Source: Gammaproteobacteria bacterium Milos-ODIII6
Lineage (GTDB): Bacteria > Pseudomonadota > Gammaproteobacteria > Chromatiales > Chromatiaceae
Length of the DNA: 64,000 nucleotides
NCBI GenBank assembly: GCA_029228645.1
Contig: JAPTHR010000014.1
Span: forward strand, 24,168-88,167
Reading direction: 5' to 3'
The notes below the pieces were generated by a model. The model had not been told where the DNA came from. It searched no databases and saw only the letters and a list, made by a program, of their open reading frames with translations. The position numbers and the translations under genes were made by a program. Of this stretch, positions 17,886-27,624 are shown one piece after another; within the stretch, counting starts at the first letter, position 1; each line of letters begins with the position of its first letter.

Positions 17886-18938
17886 TCAGCCAAACATCTC
17901 GGCGAATTCCTCGGAGGCCCGCTCGAGGTCCTCGATGCGCCCGATATCCACCCAGTAATCGCGCAGCGGAAAGCTGCCCACTGGCCGCTGCATGTCCATC
18001 AGGCGCTCGAACAGGGTCGGCATGTCGTAGAACTTCTGCCCCGGGACCAGCTGCAGGGCCTCCGGCGACAGCACGTAGATACCGGCATTGACGTAGTGCC
18101 GCTCGACCGGTTTCTCGCGCAGCTGCTCGATGCGGTAACCGTCACCGATGCGCAGCACGCCGTAGGGAATCTGGTGGCTGTATTCGCGCATCGCCATGGT
18201 GGCAACGAAGCCCTGGCGATTGTGAAACTCCAGCAGGCGGACGAAATCGACCTTGGTCAGGAGGTCGCCGTTCATCACGATGATGGGTTGGTCCGGTGTC
18301 TCCGACAACAGGCTGAGCGCGCCCGCGGTGCCGAGACGCCGGTCCTCGGTGATGTAAGCGATCTGTACCCCGAGCTGCGCGCCGTCCCCGAAGTAGTCGC
18401 GAATCATGTGCCCCTTGTAGTTCAGGCACAGGTGGATGTTCTCGAAGCCCTGCGAGGCAAAGTTCTCGATGATCGTCTCGAGGACCGGTTTCGGTCCTAC
18501 CGGCACCAGCGGCTTAGGGATATTTTCGGTCAGCGGGCGCAGGCGCGTGCCAAGGCCCCCTGCCATGATGACCACCGGTGTGCTGCGCGAGGGTTCACTG
18601 GGGATGCGGTACTCGGCCAGCTCGATGACACAGCCGCGCTTGTCCAGGATCGGCAGGTGGCGCAGCGAATGCCGTTGCATGGTGCGCTGCCAGATGCGCT
18701 CGTCCTCTTCCAGCAGGCCGGTCACCGGGTTGGGGTTCATGACCTCGCTGACCGGGGTCTCCAGGGTGCGCCCCTTGAGCAGCGCGCGCCGGATATCCCC
18801 GTCGGTGATGGTGCCGCTGAGGTGGCAGGCGTCTTCCACCACCAGGGCGATCTGCTTGGCGCCCCGGTCGATGATCTCGAGGGCCGCGCGTACGCTTGCC
18901 GCGGGCTCGATGGCAATGTCTTTCCAGCTGTCGGGCAT
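17886..18938 (-). CDS. ptmE: CBS-domain sugar-1-phosphate nucleotidyltransferase, PtmE-like
   Basis: The 350-residue protein has a CBS pair in residues 1-120 (SGTITDGDIRRALLKG), followed by a nucleotidyltransferase domain with the GxGTRLRPLT signature (AGGLGTRLRPLTENIPKPLVPVG) and IIVMNGDLLT. In Campylobacter the CBS-containing PtmE makes GDP-glucosamine, the activated precursor of legionaminic acid. The neighbouring leg genes make that assignment the best one here. It is the last gene of the operon, its ATG directly abutting the legH stop codon. Confidence 0.85.
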   Translation of the reverse strand: MPDSWKDIAIEPAASVRAALEIIDRGAKQIALVVEDACHLSGTITDGDIRRALLKGRTLETPVSEVMNPNPVTGLLEEDERIWQRTMQRHSLRHLPILDKRGCVIELAEYRIPSEPSRSTPVVIMAGGLGTRLRPLTENIPKPLVPVGPKPVLETIIENFASQGFENIHLCLNYKGHMIRDYFGDGAQLGVQIAYITEDRRLGTAGALSLLSETPDQPIIVMNGDLLTKVDFVRLLEFHNRQGFVATMAMREYSHQIPYGVLRIGDGYRIEQLREKPVERHYVNAGIYVLSPEALQLVPGQKFYDMPTLFERLMDMQRPVGSFPLRDYWVDIGRIEDLERASEEFAEMFG

Positions 18939-19580
18939 TTAATTGGCCAGGTTGCGTTTAATCTCGGCCGGGACGCCGGCTACCAGCGTCAACGGTTTGA
19001 CATTTTCGATGACTACCGCTCCTGCAGCAATAATCACGCCATTTCCGATCTCAATCCCCTGTATCACCACCGCGCCTGCTCCGATATGGGCGTTCTCTCC
19101 AACCCGGCACCCTCCGCAAAGGACCGCCCCGCTGGCGACGTGCACGTGGTCATCGATGACACAGTCATGCTCGATCAGCGCACGGCTGTTGACGATCACG
19201 TTGTCCCCCAGGCGGACGCCGCTGTTGACCGTAGCGCCCGGCAGGAACTGGCAGCCGGTGCCCTGGTGCAGACGTTTCGACACAACCGCTGCCGGGTGCC
19301 GAACCGCCAGAAACCGGTATCCCAGGGCGCTGTAGCGCTCGAACAGGCCACGTCGCAGGCTGTTGTGACCCACCGAGCCCACGCCGTTCACCAGGCGCAG
19401 TTCGTTCGCGGGGAATTCCCGCAGGCAGCTGTCCGGACCGAGGTAGGGGATGCCAGGCAGCAGTTCGCCTTCATCACCCGGCGCGCTGTAGCCGACCACC
19501 ATCGCGCCCTGCTCGAGCAGGCAGTCCGCGAGTACGCGGGCGTGACCACCACCGCCGAGGATCACGATGCGTGAAGTCAT
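18939..19580 (-). CDS. legH: Left-handed beta-helix acetyltransferase, LegH/NeuD/PglD family
   Basis: The 213-residue protein has an N-terminal Rossmann-like PglD domain (RIVILGGGGHARVLAD), followed by hexapeptide repeats forming a left-handed beta-helix (VRLGDNVIVNSRALIEHDC, then VGENAHIGAGAVVIQG). In this setting it should N-acetylate the C4 amino group installed by LegC. Its ATG overlaps the legI stop (ATGA). The NeuD subgroup that O-acetylates sialic acids is the main alternative. Confidence 0.85.
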   Translation of the reverse strand: MTSRIVILGGGGHARVLADCLLEQGAMVVGYSAPGDEGELLPGIPYLGPDSCLREFPANELRLVNGVGSVGHNSLRRGLFERYSALGYRFLAVRHPAAVVSKRLHQGTGCQFLPGATVNSGVRLGDNVIVNSRALIEHDCVIDDHVHVASGAVLCGGCRVGENAHIGAGAVVIQGIEIGNGVIIAAGAVVIENVKPLTLVAGVPAEIKRNLAN

Positions 19581-20653
19581 TCGATGACCTCGTCGGCCGC
19601 GTAGACACGCCTGGCGGGCGTGCCCAGCAGGTCCCAGAAATCCAGCGGCGAGCGGCCGCTGGCCGGACGCTTGCTGCCGAGATTGTCTGTGCTGAAGGGC
19701 TCTCCCCTGGCGATGGGTCGCAGCGCTACCAGGCTCTTGCGCGCAACCGCGCGATTGCCCTGCTCGACCGGCGACATCGCCTTGGTCGGGCTGCCGAGCG
19801 CGATTTCGACGCGCCTTACCGCATTCACCAGCTCCGTCAGTTCATCGGGTTCCAGCGAGGCGACATGATCCGGGCCCGGCAGGGTGCGATCCAGGGTGAA
19901 GTGTTTTTCCAGAATCGTGGCCCCGCGCGCGGCGGCCATCACCGCGACATCGATGCCGAGGGTGTGATCGGAGTAGCCGACCCGCAGGCCGAAGGCGTCG
20001 CGCAGGGTATCCATGGCGCGCAGATTGACCTGCTCCAGCGGGCAGGGGTACTCGGTGGTGCAATGCAGCAGGTGGACCCGCTGGCGCAACAGCTCCCAGG
20101 CCGATGGATCATCCAGCACTGCGCTGAAATCGGATCGCCCCGTTGGCGGGTTGGCATGCAGGTAGCCGAATGCCAGCACCCCCAGTGCCTCGCGGATCTC
20201 GCCCAGGTTCGCCATGCCGGTCGACAGGATCAGCTCGCGCCCCGCGTTGGCGATCTGCAGCAGCAGCGGGGCATTGGTCAGTTCGCCCGAACCGAGTTTG
20301 ATGCGGGGCAGGTGGAGCTCCTGTATCAGGAATTCGGCGCTGGCCGGGTCGAAGGGCGAGGACATGAAGTCTATGCCGCGCTCGCCACAGCGCGCCACCA
20401 GCGCGTGGTGATCCCCGGGTGCGAGCACCAGCCGCTGCAGCATGGCCAGCTGGGAGCCGGAGTCGCCCTCGTTGCGTATCTGGTAGTCCGCCTGTGGGGC
20501 GCTCTGCGTGACCAGCGCGGCCGCGTCGAAGGTCTGGAACTTGACCGCATCCGCGCCAGCGGCAGCGGCAGCATCCACCAGGGCCAGGGCCCGCTCGAGG
20601 TTGCCGTTATGGTTCACGCCGGCCTCGGCGATGACATAGATGGCGTCGCTCAT
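19577..20653 (-). CDS. legI: Legionaminic (sialic-type) acid synthase
   Basis: The enzyme condenses phosphoenolpyruvate with a 2,4-diacetamido-6-deoxy hexose. The 358-residue NeuB-family protein has YVIAEAGVNHNG at the start, the MSSPFDPASAEFL and LGSGELTNAPLL segments, and a C-terminal SAF (antifreeze-like) domain (ARKSLVALRPIARGEPFS). ATG at 20653 overlaps the legF stop as ATGA, matching the other junctions in the operon; an ATG two codons upstream (20659) is possible. NeuB and PseI are the alternatives, and the neighbours favour LegI. Confidence 0.9.
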   Translation of the reverse strand: MSDAIYVIAEAGVNHNGNLERALALVDAAAAAGADAVKFQTFDAAALVTQSAPQADYQIRNEGDSGSQLAMLQRLVLAPGDHHALVARCGERGIDFMSSPFDPASAEFLIQELHLPRIKLGSGELTNAPLLLQIANAGRELILSTGMANLGEIREALGVLAFGYLHANPPTGRSDFSAVLDDPSAWELLRQRVHLLHCTTEYPCPLEQVNLRAMDTLRDAFGLRVGYSDHTLGIDVAVMAAARGATILEKHFTLDRTLPGPDHVASLEPDELTELVNAVRRVEIALGSPTKAMSPVEQGNRAVARKSLVALRPIARGEPFSTDNLGSKRPASGRSPLDFWDLLGTPARRVYAADEVIE

Positions 20654-21366
20654 GCCCATGTCTCCCGGGGGCGATCGAGCATCAGTTCCGCGAAGCGGAA
20701 ATCCAGTTCCGTATCGATATCGATCGATCGCTCCCGCGGCATGACGTAAGCGTAGCTGTTGTCATCCATTTCGAGGCTTCCGGTGCGCATCAGGCGCTCC
20801 ACATTGAACAGGTAAATGGCGCCGTTCAGACGGTAGCTGACGGGCAGGTCCTGTGAGCGGGTGCCGCGAATCCCGGGGCGGAAGAAGTCCTGCATGGACA
20901 GATCCAGCGGGAGCGTATTGCTCCATTCCGGAGGGTGATCGGTTGGGCAGACACTGATAACGGCGTCCGCCTGCTTTTCCAGCAACAGCCCGATGGCGCC
21001 ATCGATGTCCGCGCTGGTTCGCAGGGGCGAGGTGGGTTGCAGGAGCGCCACGTAATCATAGGGTTGACCATGAGCGATCAGGTGATTCAAGGCGTGCAGC
21101 AATACATCCAGCGTCGTTGCTGTATCCGTGGCGAACTTCGCAGGCCTTGAAAAGGGGACGCTTGCACCCGCCGCAAGACTCGCCTCGCCAATCTCCGTGT
21201 CGTCGGTAGAGACAATGACCTGGTCGATCCCGCGTGTCGCCAGCGCGGAATCGATGGTCCAGGAGATGAGTGGACGGCCAGCGAGCGACAGCAGGTTCTT
21301 TCCCGGGAGGCGCTTGCTACCACCCCGTGCCGGGACCAGGCCGAGTATTCGAGGCGACTCGGCCAT
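20650..21366 (-). CDS. legF: CMP-legionaminic acid synthetase (acylneuraminate cytidylyltransferase)
   Basis: The enzyme activates the nonulosonic acid with CTP. The 238-residue protein carries the family signature LVPARGGSKRLPGKNLLSLAG, then LLQPTSPLRTSADID and the terminal DIDTELDFRFAE. The start at 21366 follows a GGGAGGCAG ribosome site; a frame starting at 21528 would add 54 unconserved residues. It is the first gene after a 373-bp gap, so it may start a second transcript of the cluster. Confidence 0.9.
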   Translation of the reverse strand: MAESPRILGLVPARGGSKRLPGKNLLSLAGRPLISWTIDSALATRGIDQVIVSTDDTEIGEASLAAGASVPFSRPAKFATDTATTLDVLLHALNHLIAHGQPYDYVALLQPTSPLRTSADIDGAIGLLLEKQADAVISVCPTDHPPEWSNTLPLDLSMQDFFRPGIRGTRSQDLPVSYRLNGAIYLFNVERLMRTGSLEMDDNSYAYVMPRERSIDIDTELDFRFAELMLDRPRETWA

Positions 21367-21527
21367 GTCAGTACTGCCTCCCTTGGCGAAGCCTTTGAGG
21401 AAGACGGTTCGGCGTAAGCGGTTCGATATATCGGCCCTTTGCCGTCGCCTTGAGGTTTGCGCTGCGTCGCATTTTTTTCCGGGTGCAAGAACGCTTCTGT
21501 CGGGATAGAGAAGCAATGCCTGTGCCA

Positions 21528-21704
21528 TTGAGCGTCGATAAGCGCAAAAGGTATTTAAGCTCTTGTTATGAATGAATATTCAGGCAGGGTGCCAGCTCCG
21601 CGGAGGGGCTGGGGGCTTGCAAAGCGTGGCCGTTGGCGGCGGTGTTGTGCGCAAGGCGTCAAATAATTTACGCGTTAAATTCCTTTGCGCTTATCCACCA
21701 TCAA
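21528..21704. repeat. Imperfect inverted repeat with promoter-like arms between legG and legF
   Basis: The left arm 21528-21558 and the inverted right arm 21675-21704 both read TTGAnnGTnGATAAGCGCAAA followed by a short variable stretch and ATTTAA. In each arm TTGA.. and a TATTTA/AATTTA box are 17-18 bases apart, like -35/-10 spacing. The arms point toward each other across about 116 bases. The minus-strand copy could drive legF-legI-legH-ptmE. This occupies most of the 373-bp gap at 21367-21739; no gene is seen there. Confidence 0.55.
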
Positions 21705-21739
21705 CTCTATTGAGCAGGCTTGGGCAGTGGAGTCTTCAC

Positions 21740-22909
21740 TCAGGTGCAGGGTTGTCGATCGACAAAACGTTTTTGAATCAGTTCGTCCGGTCTCCATGGG
21801 CCTGCCAATACCGAGATGATGCGCTCGGTGGCCGTTCCATCGCCGTAGGGGTTTTTGACGCCGCTACAGTCCGTTCCAAAGGCATTGATTATGGCGGCTT
21901 CTATGGCCTCCGTCTCTACAGGACAATCGATTACGGATACGGCCTTGAGGCGGCCCTTCTGACGGTCACCGATATTGACCGTCGGAGTATGCAGGCTGGG
22001 TGCTTCATACAATCCGCTGGAACTGTTGCCCACGACCGCATCGGATAGTGCGAGCAGTGAGTAGTAAGCCTGTTGCCCGAGTGACAGATGCTGTACCGCA
22101 TTGGTATGACTGGAAACGAAATCCGCCACCCTGCGGTTGAGGCTGTCGCCCTTGGGATCGGCATTGGACCCGGTAAAGACCAGCCCGGTATCCGGCCCTA
22201 AGTTATGCAGAGCAGCCAGAAGTGCCTCGAGCTGGGCTTCCGCCTCCTCCCGTTGCAGTGTCGCGGGGTGAAAAGTGATCGCCAGGTTGCGCTCACGCAG
22301 CTGCATGCTCAAACGGTGTTCCAACTCCGGGGTAGTGAGGCGGGGGGTGGCAAGCAGCAGGTCTATCCCGGGGCTGCCGCTAAGGTGAATCCTGTCATCG
22401 GCCTCACCCAGCTGGCGCAAACGCTGTGCCGCCTGTTCGTTGGTGGCGAAGTGCAGGTGCGACATCTTGGTGATCGCGTGCCGGATGGCATCATCGAAGG
22501 CACCCTCGGTCACATCGCCGCCCGCGATATGAGCGACCGGGATGCAAGCGATCAGTGCGGCCTGTACCACTCCCAGGATCTCATAGCGGTCGCCCAATAC
22601 CAGCAACAGGTCGGGGGTCAGCCGATCCAACTGCTCGGCCATACCGCCGACCACTGCCGCCAGCGCCTGACTGATATCGATGGCATCGTCACCGCCGAGA
22701 TTCACCGGTATTTTCGCATCGACGGAAAAGCCATCCTCTGTGATGGTGTCGATCGTATGTCCGTAATGGGATTCAAGGTGTGAACCAGTAGCGACCAGAC
22801 ACAAATCCAGGTCGGGATGCTGCTGAATGGCGTGCAGCACTGGCAGCAGCAATCCGTAATCCGCCCTGGAACCTGTGACCGCACAGATACGGCGTTTTGC
22901 ACGGCTCAT
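21740..22909 (-). CDS. legG: NDP-sugar hydrolysing 2-epimerase
   Basis: The 389-residue NeuC/LegG-family enzyme would release UDP or GDP while inverting C2, giving the diacetamido-mannose-type substrate of LegI. The sequence shows ICAVTGSRADYGLLLPVL, LVLGDRYEILG, HIAGGDVTEGAFDDAIRHAITKMSHLHF and GNSSSGLYEAPSL, all family hallmarks. The ATG at 22909 overlaps the legC stop (ATGA). An in-frame ATG at 22981 lies inside legC and is less likely. Confidence 0.9.
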   Translation of the reverse strand: MSRAKRRICAVTGSRADYGLLLPVLHAIQQHPDLDLCLVATGSHLESHYGHTIDTITEDGFSVDAKIPVNLGGDDAIDISQALAAVVGGMAEQLDRLTPDLLLVLGDRYEILGVVQAALIACIPVAHIAGGDVTEGAFDDAIRHAITKMSHLHFATNEQAAQRLRQLGEADDRIHLSGSPGIDLLLATPRLTTPELEHRLSMQLRERNLAITFHPATLQREEAEAQLEALLAALHNLGPDTGLVFTGSNADPKGDSLNRRVADFVSSHTNAVQHLSLGQQAYYSLLALSDAVVGNSSSGLYEAPSLHTPTVNIGDRQKGRLKAVSVIDCPVETEAIEAAIINAFGTDCSGVKNPYGDGTATERIISVLAGPWRPDELIQKRFVDRQPCT

Positions 22910-24123
22910 GATTGGCCTGGCTTCCCGCCCAGCTGTGCCGAACTCGGCAGGCAGATTCCGCGGCTGAACAGATCGTCGCACACGACAAGCGCTGCACGGG
23001 GGCAGTCCTGGTACATCGGAAGATGGTGCAATGGGGTCCAGAACGGCCTCAGCTGAAGACCTTCCGCATGCGCGGCCTGCAGTAGCTCGTCCCGTTGCAA
23101 GGGGGCATCGAGCAGCAGCAGGTTGAGCCAGTGGTTACTCTCGCGTCCTGCCGCCTCCCTAAACAGTCGGGCACCGGACATGTCTGCGAAAGTCTCCCGA
23201 TAGTGTTGCGCCAGTACCTGTTTCGCTGCGATCAGGGCGGGGAGTTGCTCCATCTGGGCCACGCCCAGCGCGGCGTTGAGGTTGGGCATGCGGTAGTTGA
23301 AGCCGATTTCGTCGTGTTCGAACGCCCATGGGTGGGCTTGTTTGGCAGTGGTTGTCAGGTGCCTGGCATGGCGCGCCAGTGCTTCATTCCGGGTAAGGAT
23401 CGCGCCGCCACCCCCGGTGGTGATGATCTTGTTGCCATTGAAGCTCAGGGCGCTGAGATCGCCCCAGGCGCCGGCATGCCGGCCGTCCAGGTGGCTGCCC
23501 AGGGCCTCCGCCGCGTCTTCGATCAATACCAGGCGGTAGCGTTCCGCCAGTGCTTTCAGACGCGGCATATCGGCAATATGCCCGAGCACATGCACGACCA
23601 CCAGGGCGCGTATGGGTCGACCGCTGATCCGGTTATGGCAGACGCCGTCGCGCAGTTCGGCGGTTTGCGCAAGATGTGCTGCAAGCGCCGCAGGATCGAC
23701 ACCCAGCGTCTCATGCTCACAGTCGATAAAATGCGGAACGGCACCCATGGCGGCCACCGGGTTGGCGGTGCCGACAAAGGTCAATGCCGGTAGCAGTACC
23801 TCGTCGCCGGCTTCAACCCCGGCCAGCAACAAACAGGTATGCAGGGCCGCAGTGCCGTTGACCGTTGCCACGGCATGCGGAACGCCGGTGTATTCGCTCA
23901 GCGCCGCCTCGAATCGGTCCACATAAGCACCGACGGAAGATACCCAGCCGGAGTCGAGACAGTCCCTGACCCGTTCCCATGCGTTGGCCTCGAAGCGGGG
24001 CTCGTGCAGCGGTATGGGACGTTCTTCGGGCAGGAGCGAACGCAGGCGTTCCAGTATCGTCGTGATCAATAGGTCCGGTCTGGGACCGGCAACGCTGGTG
24101 AACTCAGATGTTGTAGATGCCAT
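22906..24123 (-). CDS. legC: Pyridoxal-phosphate sugar aminotransferase
   Basis: The 405-residue DegT/DnrJ/EryC1-family protein would aminate the 4-keto sugar produced by LegB. It shows WVSSVGAYVDRFE, ATVNGTAALHTCLLLAG, LPALTFVGTANPV and the catalytic lysine block LSFNGNKIITTGGGGAILT. Its first 20 bases overlap the end of legB. The N-terminal extension (about 35 residues before PLHEPRFE) is typical of LegC rather than PseC. Confidence 0.92.
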   Translation of the reverse strand: MASTTSEFTSVAGPRPDLLITTILERLRSLLPEERPIPLHEPRFEANAWERVRDCLDSGWVSSVGAYVDRFEAALSEYTGVPHAVATVNGTAALHTCLLLAGVEAGDEVLLPALTFVGTANPVAAMGAVPHFIDCEHETLGVDPAALAAHLAQTAELRDGVCHNRISGRPIRALVVVHVLGHIADMPRLKALAERYRLVLIEDAAEALGSHLDGRHAGAWGDLSALSFNGNKIITTGGGGAILTRNEALARHARHLTTTAKQAHPWAFEHDEIGFNYRMPNLNAALGVAQMEQLPALIAAKQVLAQHYRETFADMSGARLFREAAGRESNHWLNLLLLDAPLQRDELLQAAHAEGLQLRPFWTPLHHLPMYQDCPRAALVVCDDLFSRGICLPSSAQLGGKPGQS

Positions 24124-25099
24124 GCTTGTAGCGCGCCAGGTTGGCTGGGTCGGTGAACCACGCGGCGGTTTCCGCCAGAGCGCGTTTGAAGCCTTCTTCC
24201 TGGCCGTACTCCGGTCGCCAATTCAGAAGTTCCCGTGCTTTGCGGTTGTCCGCCCAGAGTCTTTCCACCTCGCTTTTTTCCGGTCGAAGGCGCTGCTCAT
24301 CGGTTGCGATGGTGATATCGGCGCCCATCACCTCGGCGATCAGTTTCACCGTGTCGCCAATACTGATTTCGTAGTTGCTGCCCAGGTTGATCTCTTCGCC
24401 CAGCACCCGCTCGGATTGCATCATCGCGATAAAGCCGTTGACTGTGTCTCTCACGTAGTTGAAGTCGCGGGTCGGGTGCAGGGCGCCGAGTTTGAGTTCC
24501 CTGGCACCGTTGGCGATCTGGGTGATCACGGTGGGGATCACCGCACGTGCCGACTGGCGTGGGCCGAAGGTGTTGAAGGGTCTCGCTATGGTCACCGGGG
24601 TTTCGAAGGAGCGGTGGAAAGACAGTGCAATCTGGTCTGCCCCGATCTTGGTGGCGGAGTAGGGCGACTGCCCCTGCAGCGGATGCTTCTCGTCGATGGG
24701 CACGTACTGCGCGGTGCCATACACCTCGCTGGTCGAGGTATGCACCACCTTGCCCACGCCCAGGTCGCGCGCTGCCTGTACCACGTTGAGCGTGCCGCGC
24801 ACATTGGTGTCAACGTAGGCATCGGGTGAGTGATAGGAGTAGGGAATGCCGATCAGGGCGGCCAGGTGAAGTACGGTGTCGCAACCCTGCATTGCCGTGC
24901 GCACGCCATGGGGGTCGCGCACGTCCCCGGCAAATACATCGAGTTCCTGTTTGATGTCCGATGGCGACTCGTCCAGCCAGCCCCAATGGCCGAAGCTGTT
25001 GTAGTAGACGAAGGCGCGCACGTCATGCCCGCGGCGCACCAGTTCCTCGGTGAGATGGGAACCGATAAAACCGTCCGCGCCAGTGACGAGGATCTTCAT
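24104..25099 (-). CDS. legB: NAD-dependent NDP-sugar 4,6-dehydratase
   Basis: The 331-residue extended SDR protein has the GxxGxxG NAD site (ILVTGADGFIGSHLTEEL), the catalytic Thr-Ser-Glu block HTSTSEVYGTAQYVPI and the YxxxK motif PYSATKIGADQ. It makes the 4-keto-6-deoxy sugar that opens the legionaminic acid branch. Its ATG overlaps the stop of the Maf gene by four bases, tying sugar synthesis to flagellin glycosyltransfer. Confidence 0.92.
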   Translation of the reverse strand: MKILVTGADGFIGSHLTEELVRRGHDVRAFVYYNSFGHWGWLDESPSDIKQELDVFAGDVRDPHGVRTAMQGCDTVLHLAALIGIPYSYHSPDAYVDTNVRGTLNVVQAARDLGVGKVVHTSTSEVYGTAQYVPIDEKHPLQGQSPYSATKIGADQIALSFHRSFETPVTIARPFNTFGPRQSARAVIPTVITQIANGARELKLGALHPTRDFNYVRDTVNGFIAMMQSERVLGEEINLGSNYEISIGDTVKLIAEVMGADITIATDEQRLRPEKSEVERLWADNRKARELLNWRPEYGQEEGFKRALAETAAWFTDPANLARYKHGIYNI

Positions 25100-27624
25100 G
25101 CGGGGCTGTGCGCCTTGTCGAGTGAATCGAGCATCATGCGGGCGGCTGGGTTGTCCGGTGACAGGGTCAGCACGTGATTATAGGACTCCCGGGCGGCCTG
25201 CAGGGCGCCTGCCTCCTGCAACAGTCGGCCGAGTTTCATCATGCTCGCGGTATCCGTGGGCGCCTTGGCCAGATAGTCGGTATATACGTCGACCGCCTCC
25301 TGGATTCTGCCGGCCATGCGCAAGGCTTCGGCAAGTTGGGGCGCATAGACCGGAGACAGGCCGGCCAATACATGCAGGCTGAGCACAGCGTTGTCGATGT
25401 CGCGTGCCTGCACATTGAGATAGCTGATGCGGCGCAGCGCGTCCTCGACGCGCGGGTCGAGTTGCTCGCCTGGCGAGCTCTCCAGCCTTTCACTGGCGCG
25501 GTCCAGAATGATCTGGTAGCTGGCCATCGCCTCTTGCGGTTGCCCATCCAGCTCCGCGAGGTAGCCACAGGCAAGTGCCGAGAGTTCCCGTGCTTCGTTG
25601 CTTGCCTGGCTGTAAAGGGCCTCGGCGAGCCGGTTCAACTCGACGGTGTTGCCCTGGCGAAACAGGAGCTGCAATTTGCTCCGGACGGGGGCGAGCGTGT
25701 GTGTATTCCGCAGGCCCTTGGCATGTCTTGTCTCCAGCTGCGACAGTGTGTCCTGCAGTTCTCTCTGCATTTCCTCGAAGGCCGCACGCAGCGGGGCTTG
25801 TGCATGCGCCAGAATTTCCGGGTGGCGCTCTGCGAAAAGCACCACGCGTCCAGGGGTACGGTCTTTATCCCATTGCTTCAGCAGGAGTTCGAGGTCCGGC
25901 CGCTGCTTGAGTTCCTCCAGACGGGCCGATACCCGACCCTGGCAAGCCGACACGATCTGTTGGCACTGTTCCACGGCATCCAGGTAGACCTGGTAGTAGT
26001 CACGGCCCCAGGTGTAGATTTCCTCGTCGCTCCATTCGTGATCGGGATCGGGGCGCAGCAGTCGGATGAAGCCTTCGACGGCGAACTTCTTGAGCAGCGT
26101 GGTGATCTTGCCGAATTCGCTGTCCAGGCGGCGTTCGATCCGATCCATGCGCTTCTTGTACTTGAAGTCCGCCGGTTTGCCGGCTTTTCCGAAGAGATGC
26201 TCGTTGCAGGCCAGCGCCTCCCCGGCGAGTTTGCGTACCTGGTTGAGCTGGTTGCGCGCCCAGGCGAGTTCCTTGCGCGCAATTTTCAGTATTTCGAGCT
26301 GTCGTCCCGGGTGCGCCTCGAGAATTCGTCTGATGCGGTCCGGGTCGTGCCCATCTTCATCCGCGACCACGCGTTCCAGCGGCAGGTATTCCACGGATTC
26401 GATACGCGCGGCATCCGTTGCCGGGTTTATGATTCGGCAGCCGCTCCCCGCGGCGGCCCTGGCTTGCCCCGCCAGGATATCGACCGCCTGCGCAAATGCC
26501 GGGCTGGTATCCGCCAGCCGGCCACCATTGGTTTCCACCTGGTTCCCGACCGTGCCAAGGTTGGGGCCGATGTCACGCTCGCTGCTGGCACTCGCATGCG
26601 TATGCCCCTGTGCGTTGAAGCAGAGATCGACGCCACCGAGGATGACGCGCGAGAAGCCCATCTCGACAGCCACGGCGATAGCGAGGTTGGTGACTGTCGG
26701 GCCGATGCGAACGATATTTTTACTGTTCGAGGTCGTGGGCCAGGGGAAGCGGTCGCCACAGTAGACCGATGATCCCGGCCATTGGCCCAGCAGTAGCGGC
26801 GATACGTGATCGTTGCAAACCAGCAACGGCCGGTTTCGGAATTTCAGGCATTCCTTGCTGACGTCGAAGCTCACCGCATGCGGGTCGATAGAGACCACGA
26901 TGTCGGGTTCGAGCCGGCTCTCCAGCAGACGCCGCGCGATGCGCGAGACAGCAATGACGGTGAGATGCTCGCGGTGTTGTTCGACCCAGGGGAGGATATC
27001 GTCCAGCGAGGGACCGCCGCCCAGGACCACCGCCGTGGCCCCGGCGAAACTGTCCTTCAGCAGTGCAGCCGGGAGCAGATTATCCGCGACATTCTCCAAC
27101 TGGCGGCGGAGAAAGGCATGGTTTCCAAGCTGCAGCTGGATGCCGCGCTCGTACTCCGAGATTTCCACCAGCATGTGTGATTCGAGGATACGGTAGTCGG
27201 ACAGGTGAGCGTCGCGCGCCCCCAGCGAGGTGACCAGGCGAATCCCTCCCAGGTAGGCGTAGTCGCTGAAGCGGTACGACTCGATCAGGTCTACCCATGC
27301 CACTGCGGTGGTCAGGCCGAAGTTCGACGTCTCCAGCATCGGGCCGCATCGTTGCTTTACCGACGGGATCAGCTCCTCGAGCTCGACGAAGACGTAGCGC
27401 GAACCCGGGCCCTGTGTGCGCTTGGCGATCCAATGCGGCAAGAGGCCGGAATCGGTCCCAAGAATGATGAAAAGTGTGTTCGGCTGTTCGAAAAGAGAGC
27501 CGAACTGGCGCTCGAACAGCACCTCCGCACCGACCGCGTCGAAGGTGCTTCGATTGACGTCGTACAGGATTTCGTCGCCGAACCGGTTACGGATAAAGCT
27601 CGGAGAGGATGTTTGCGCACTCAT
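25096..27624 (-). CDS. maf: Motility accessory factor (Maf, DUF115) flagellin glycosyltransferase with C-terminal TPRs
   Basis: Maf proteins transfer nonulosonic acids to flagellin. The 842-residue protein has an N-terminal domain (about 1-190), the DUF115 catalytic core from about 200 (VVLGGGPSLDDILPWVEQH, IVVSIDPHAVSFD, VILGGVDLCF), a helical region and, from about 690 to the end, TPR-like repeats (EAVDVYTDYLAKAP, then ARESYNHVLTLSPDNPAARMM). It follows the flagellin gene after 142 bases and overlaps legB, so it is placed between substrate protein and sugar pathway. Confidence 0.9.
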   Translation of the reverse strand: MSAQTSSPSFIRNRFGDEILYDVNRSTFDAVGAEVLFERQFGSLFEQPNTLFIILGTDSGLLPHWIAKRTQGPGSRYVFVELEELIPSVKQRCGPMLETSNFGLTTAVAWVDLIESYRFSDYAYLGGIRLVTSLGARDAHLSDYRILESHMLVEISEYERGIQLQLGNHAFLRRQLENVADNLLPAALLKDSFAGATAVVLGGGPSLDDILPWVEQHREHLTVIAVSRIARRLLESRLEPDIVVSIDPHAVSFDVSKECLKFRNRPLLVCNDHVSPLLLGQWPGSSVYCGDRFPWPTTSNSKNIVRIGPTVTNLAIAVAVEMGFSRVILGGVDLCFNAQGHTHASASSERDIGPNLGTVGNQVETNGGRLADTSPAFAQAVDILAGQARAAAGSGCRIINPATDAARIESVEYLPLERVVADEDGHDPDRIRRILEAHPGRQLEILKIARKELAWARNQLNQVRKLAGEALACNEHLFGKAGKPADFKYKKRMDRIERRLDSEFGKITTLLKKFAVEGFIRLLRPDPDHEWSDEEIYTWGRDYYQVYLDAVEQCQQIVSACQGRVSARLEELKQRPDLELLLKQWDKDRTPGRVVLFAERHPEILAHAQAPLRAAFEEMQRELQDTLSQLETRHAKGLRNTHTLAPVRSKLQLLFRQGNTVELNRLAEALYSQASNEARELSALACGYLAELDGQPQEAMASYQIILDRASERLESSPGEQLDPRVEDALRRISYLNVQARDIDNAVLSLHVLAGLSPVYAPQLAEALRMAGRIQEAVDVYTDYLAKAPTDTASMMKLGRLLQEAGALQAARESYNHVLTLSPDNPAARMMLDSLDKAHSPA

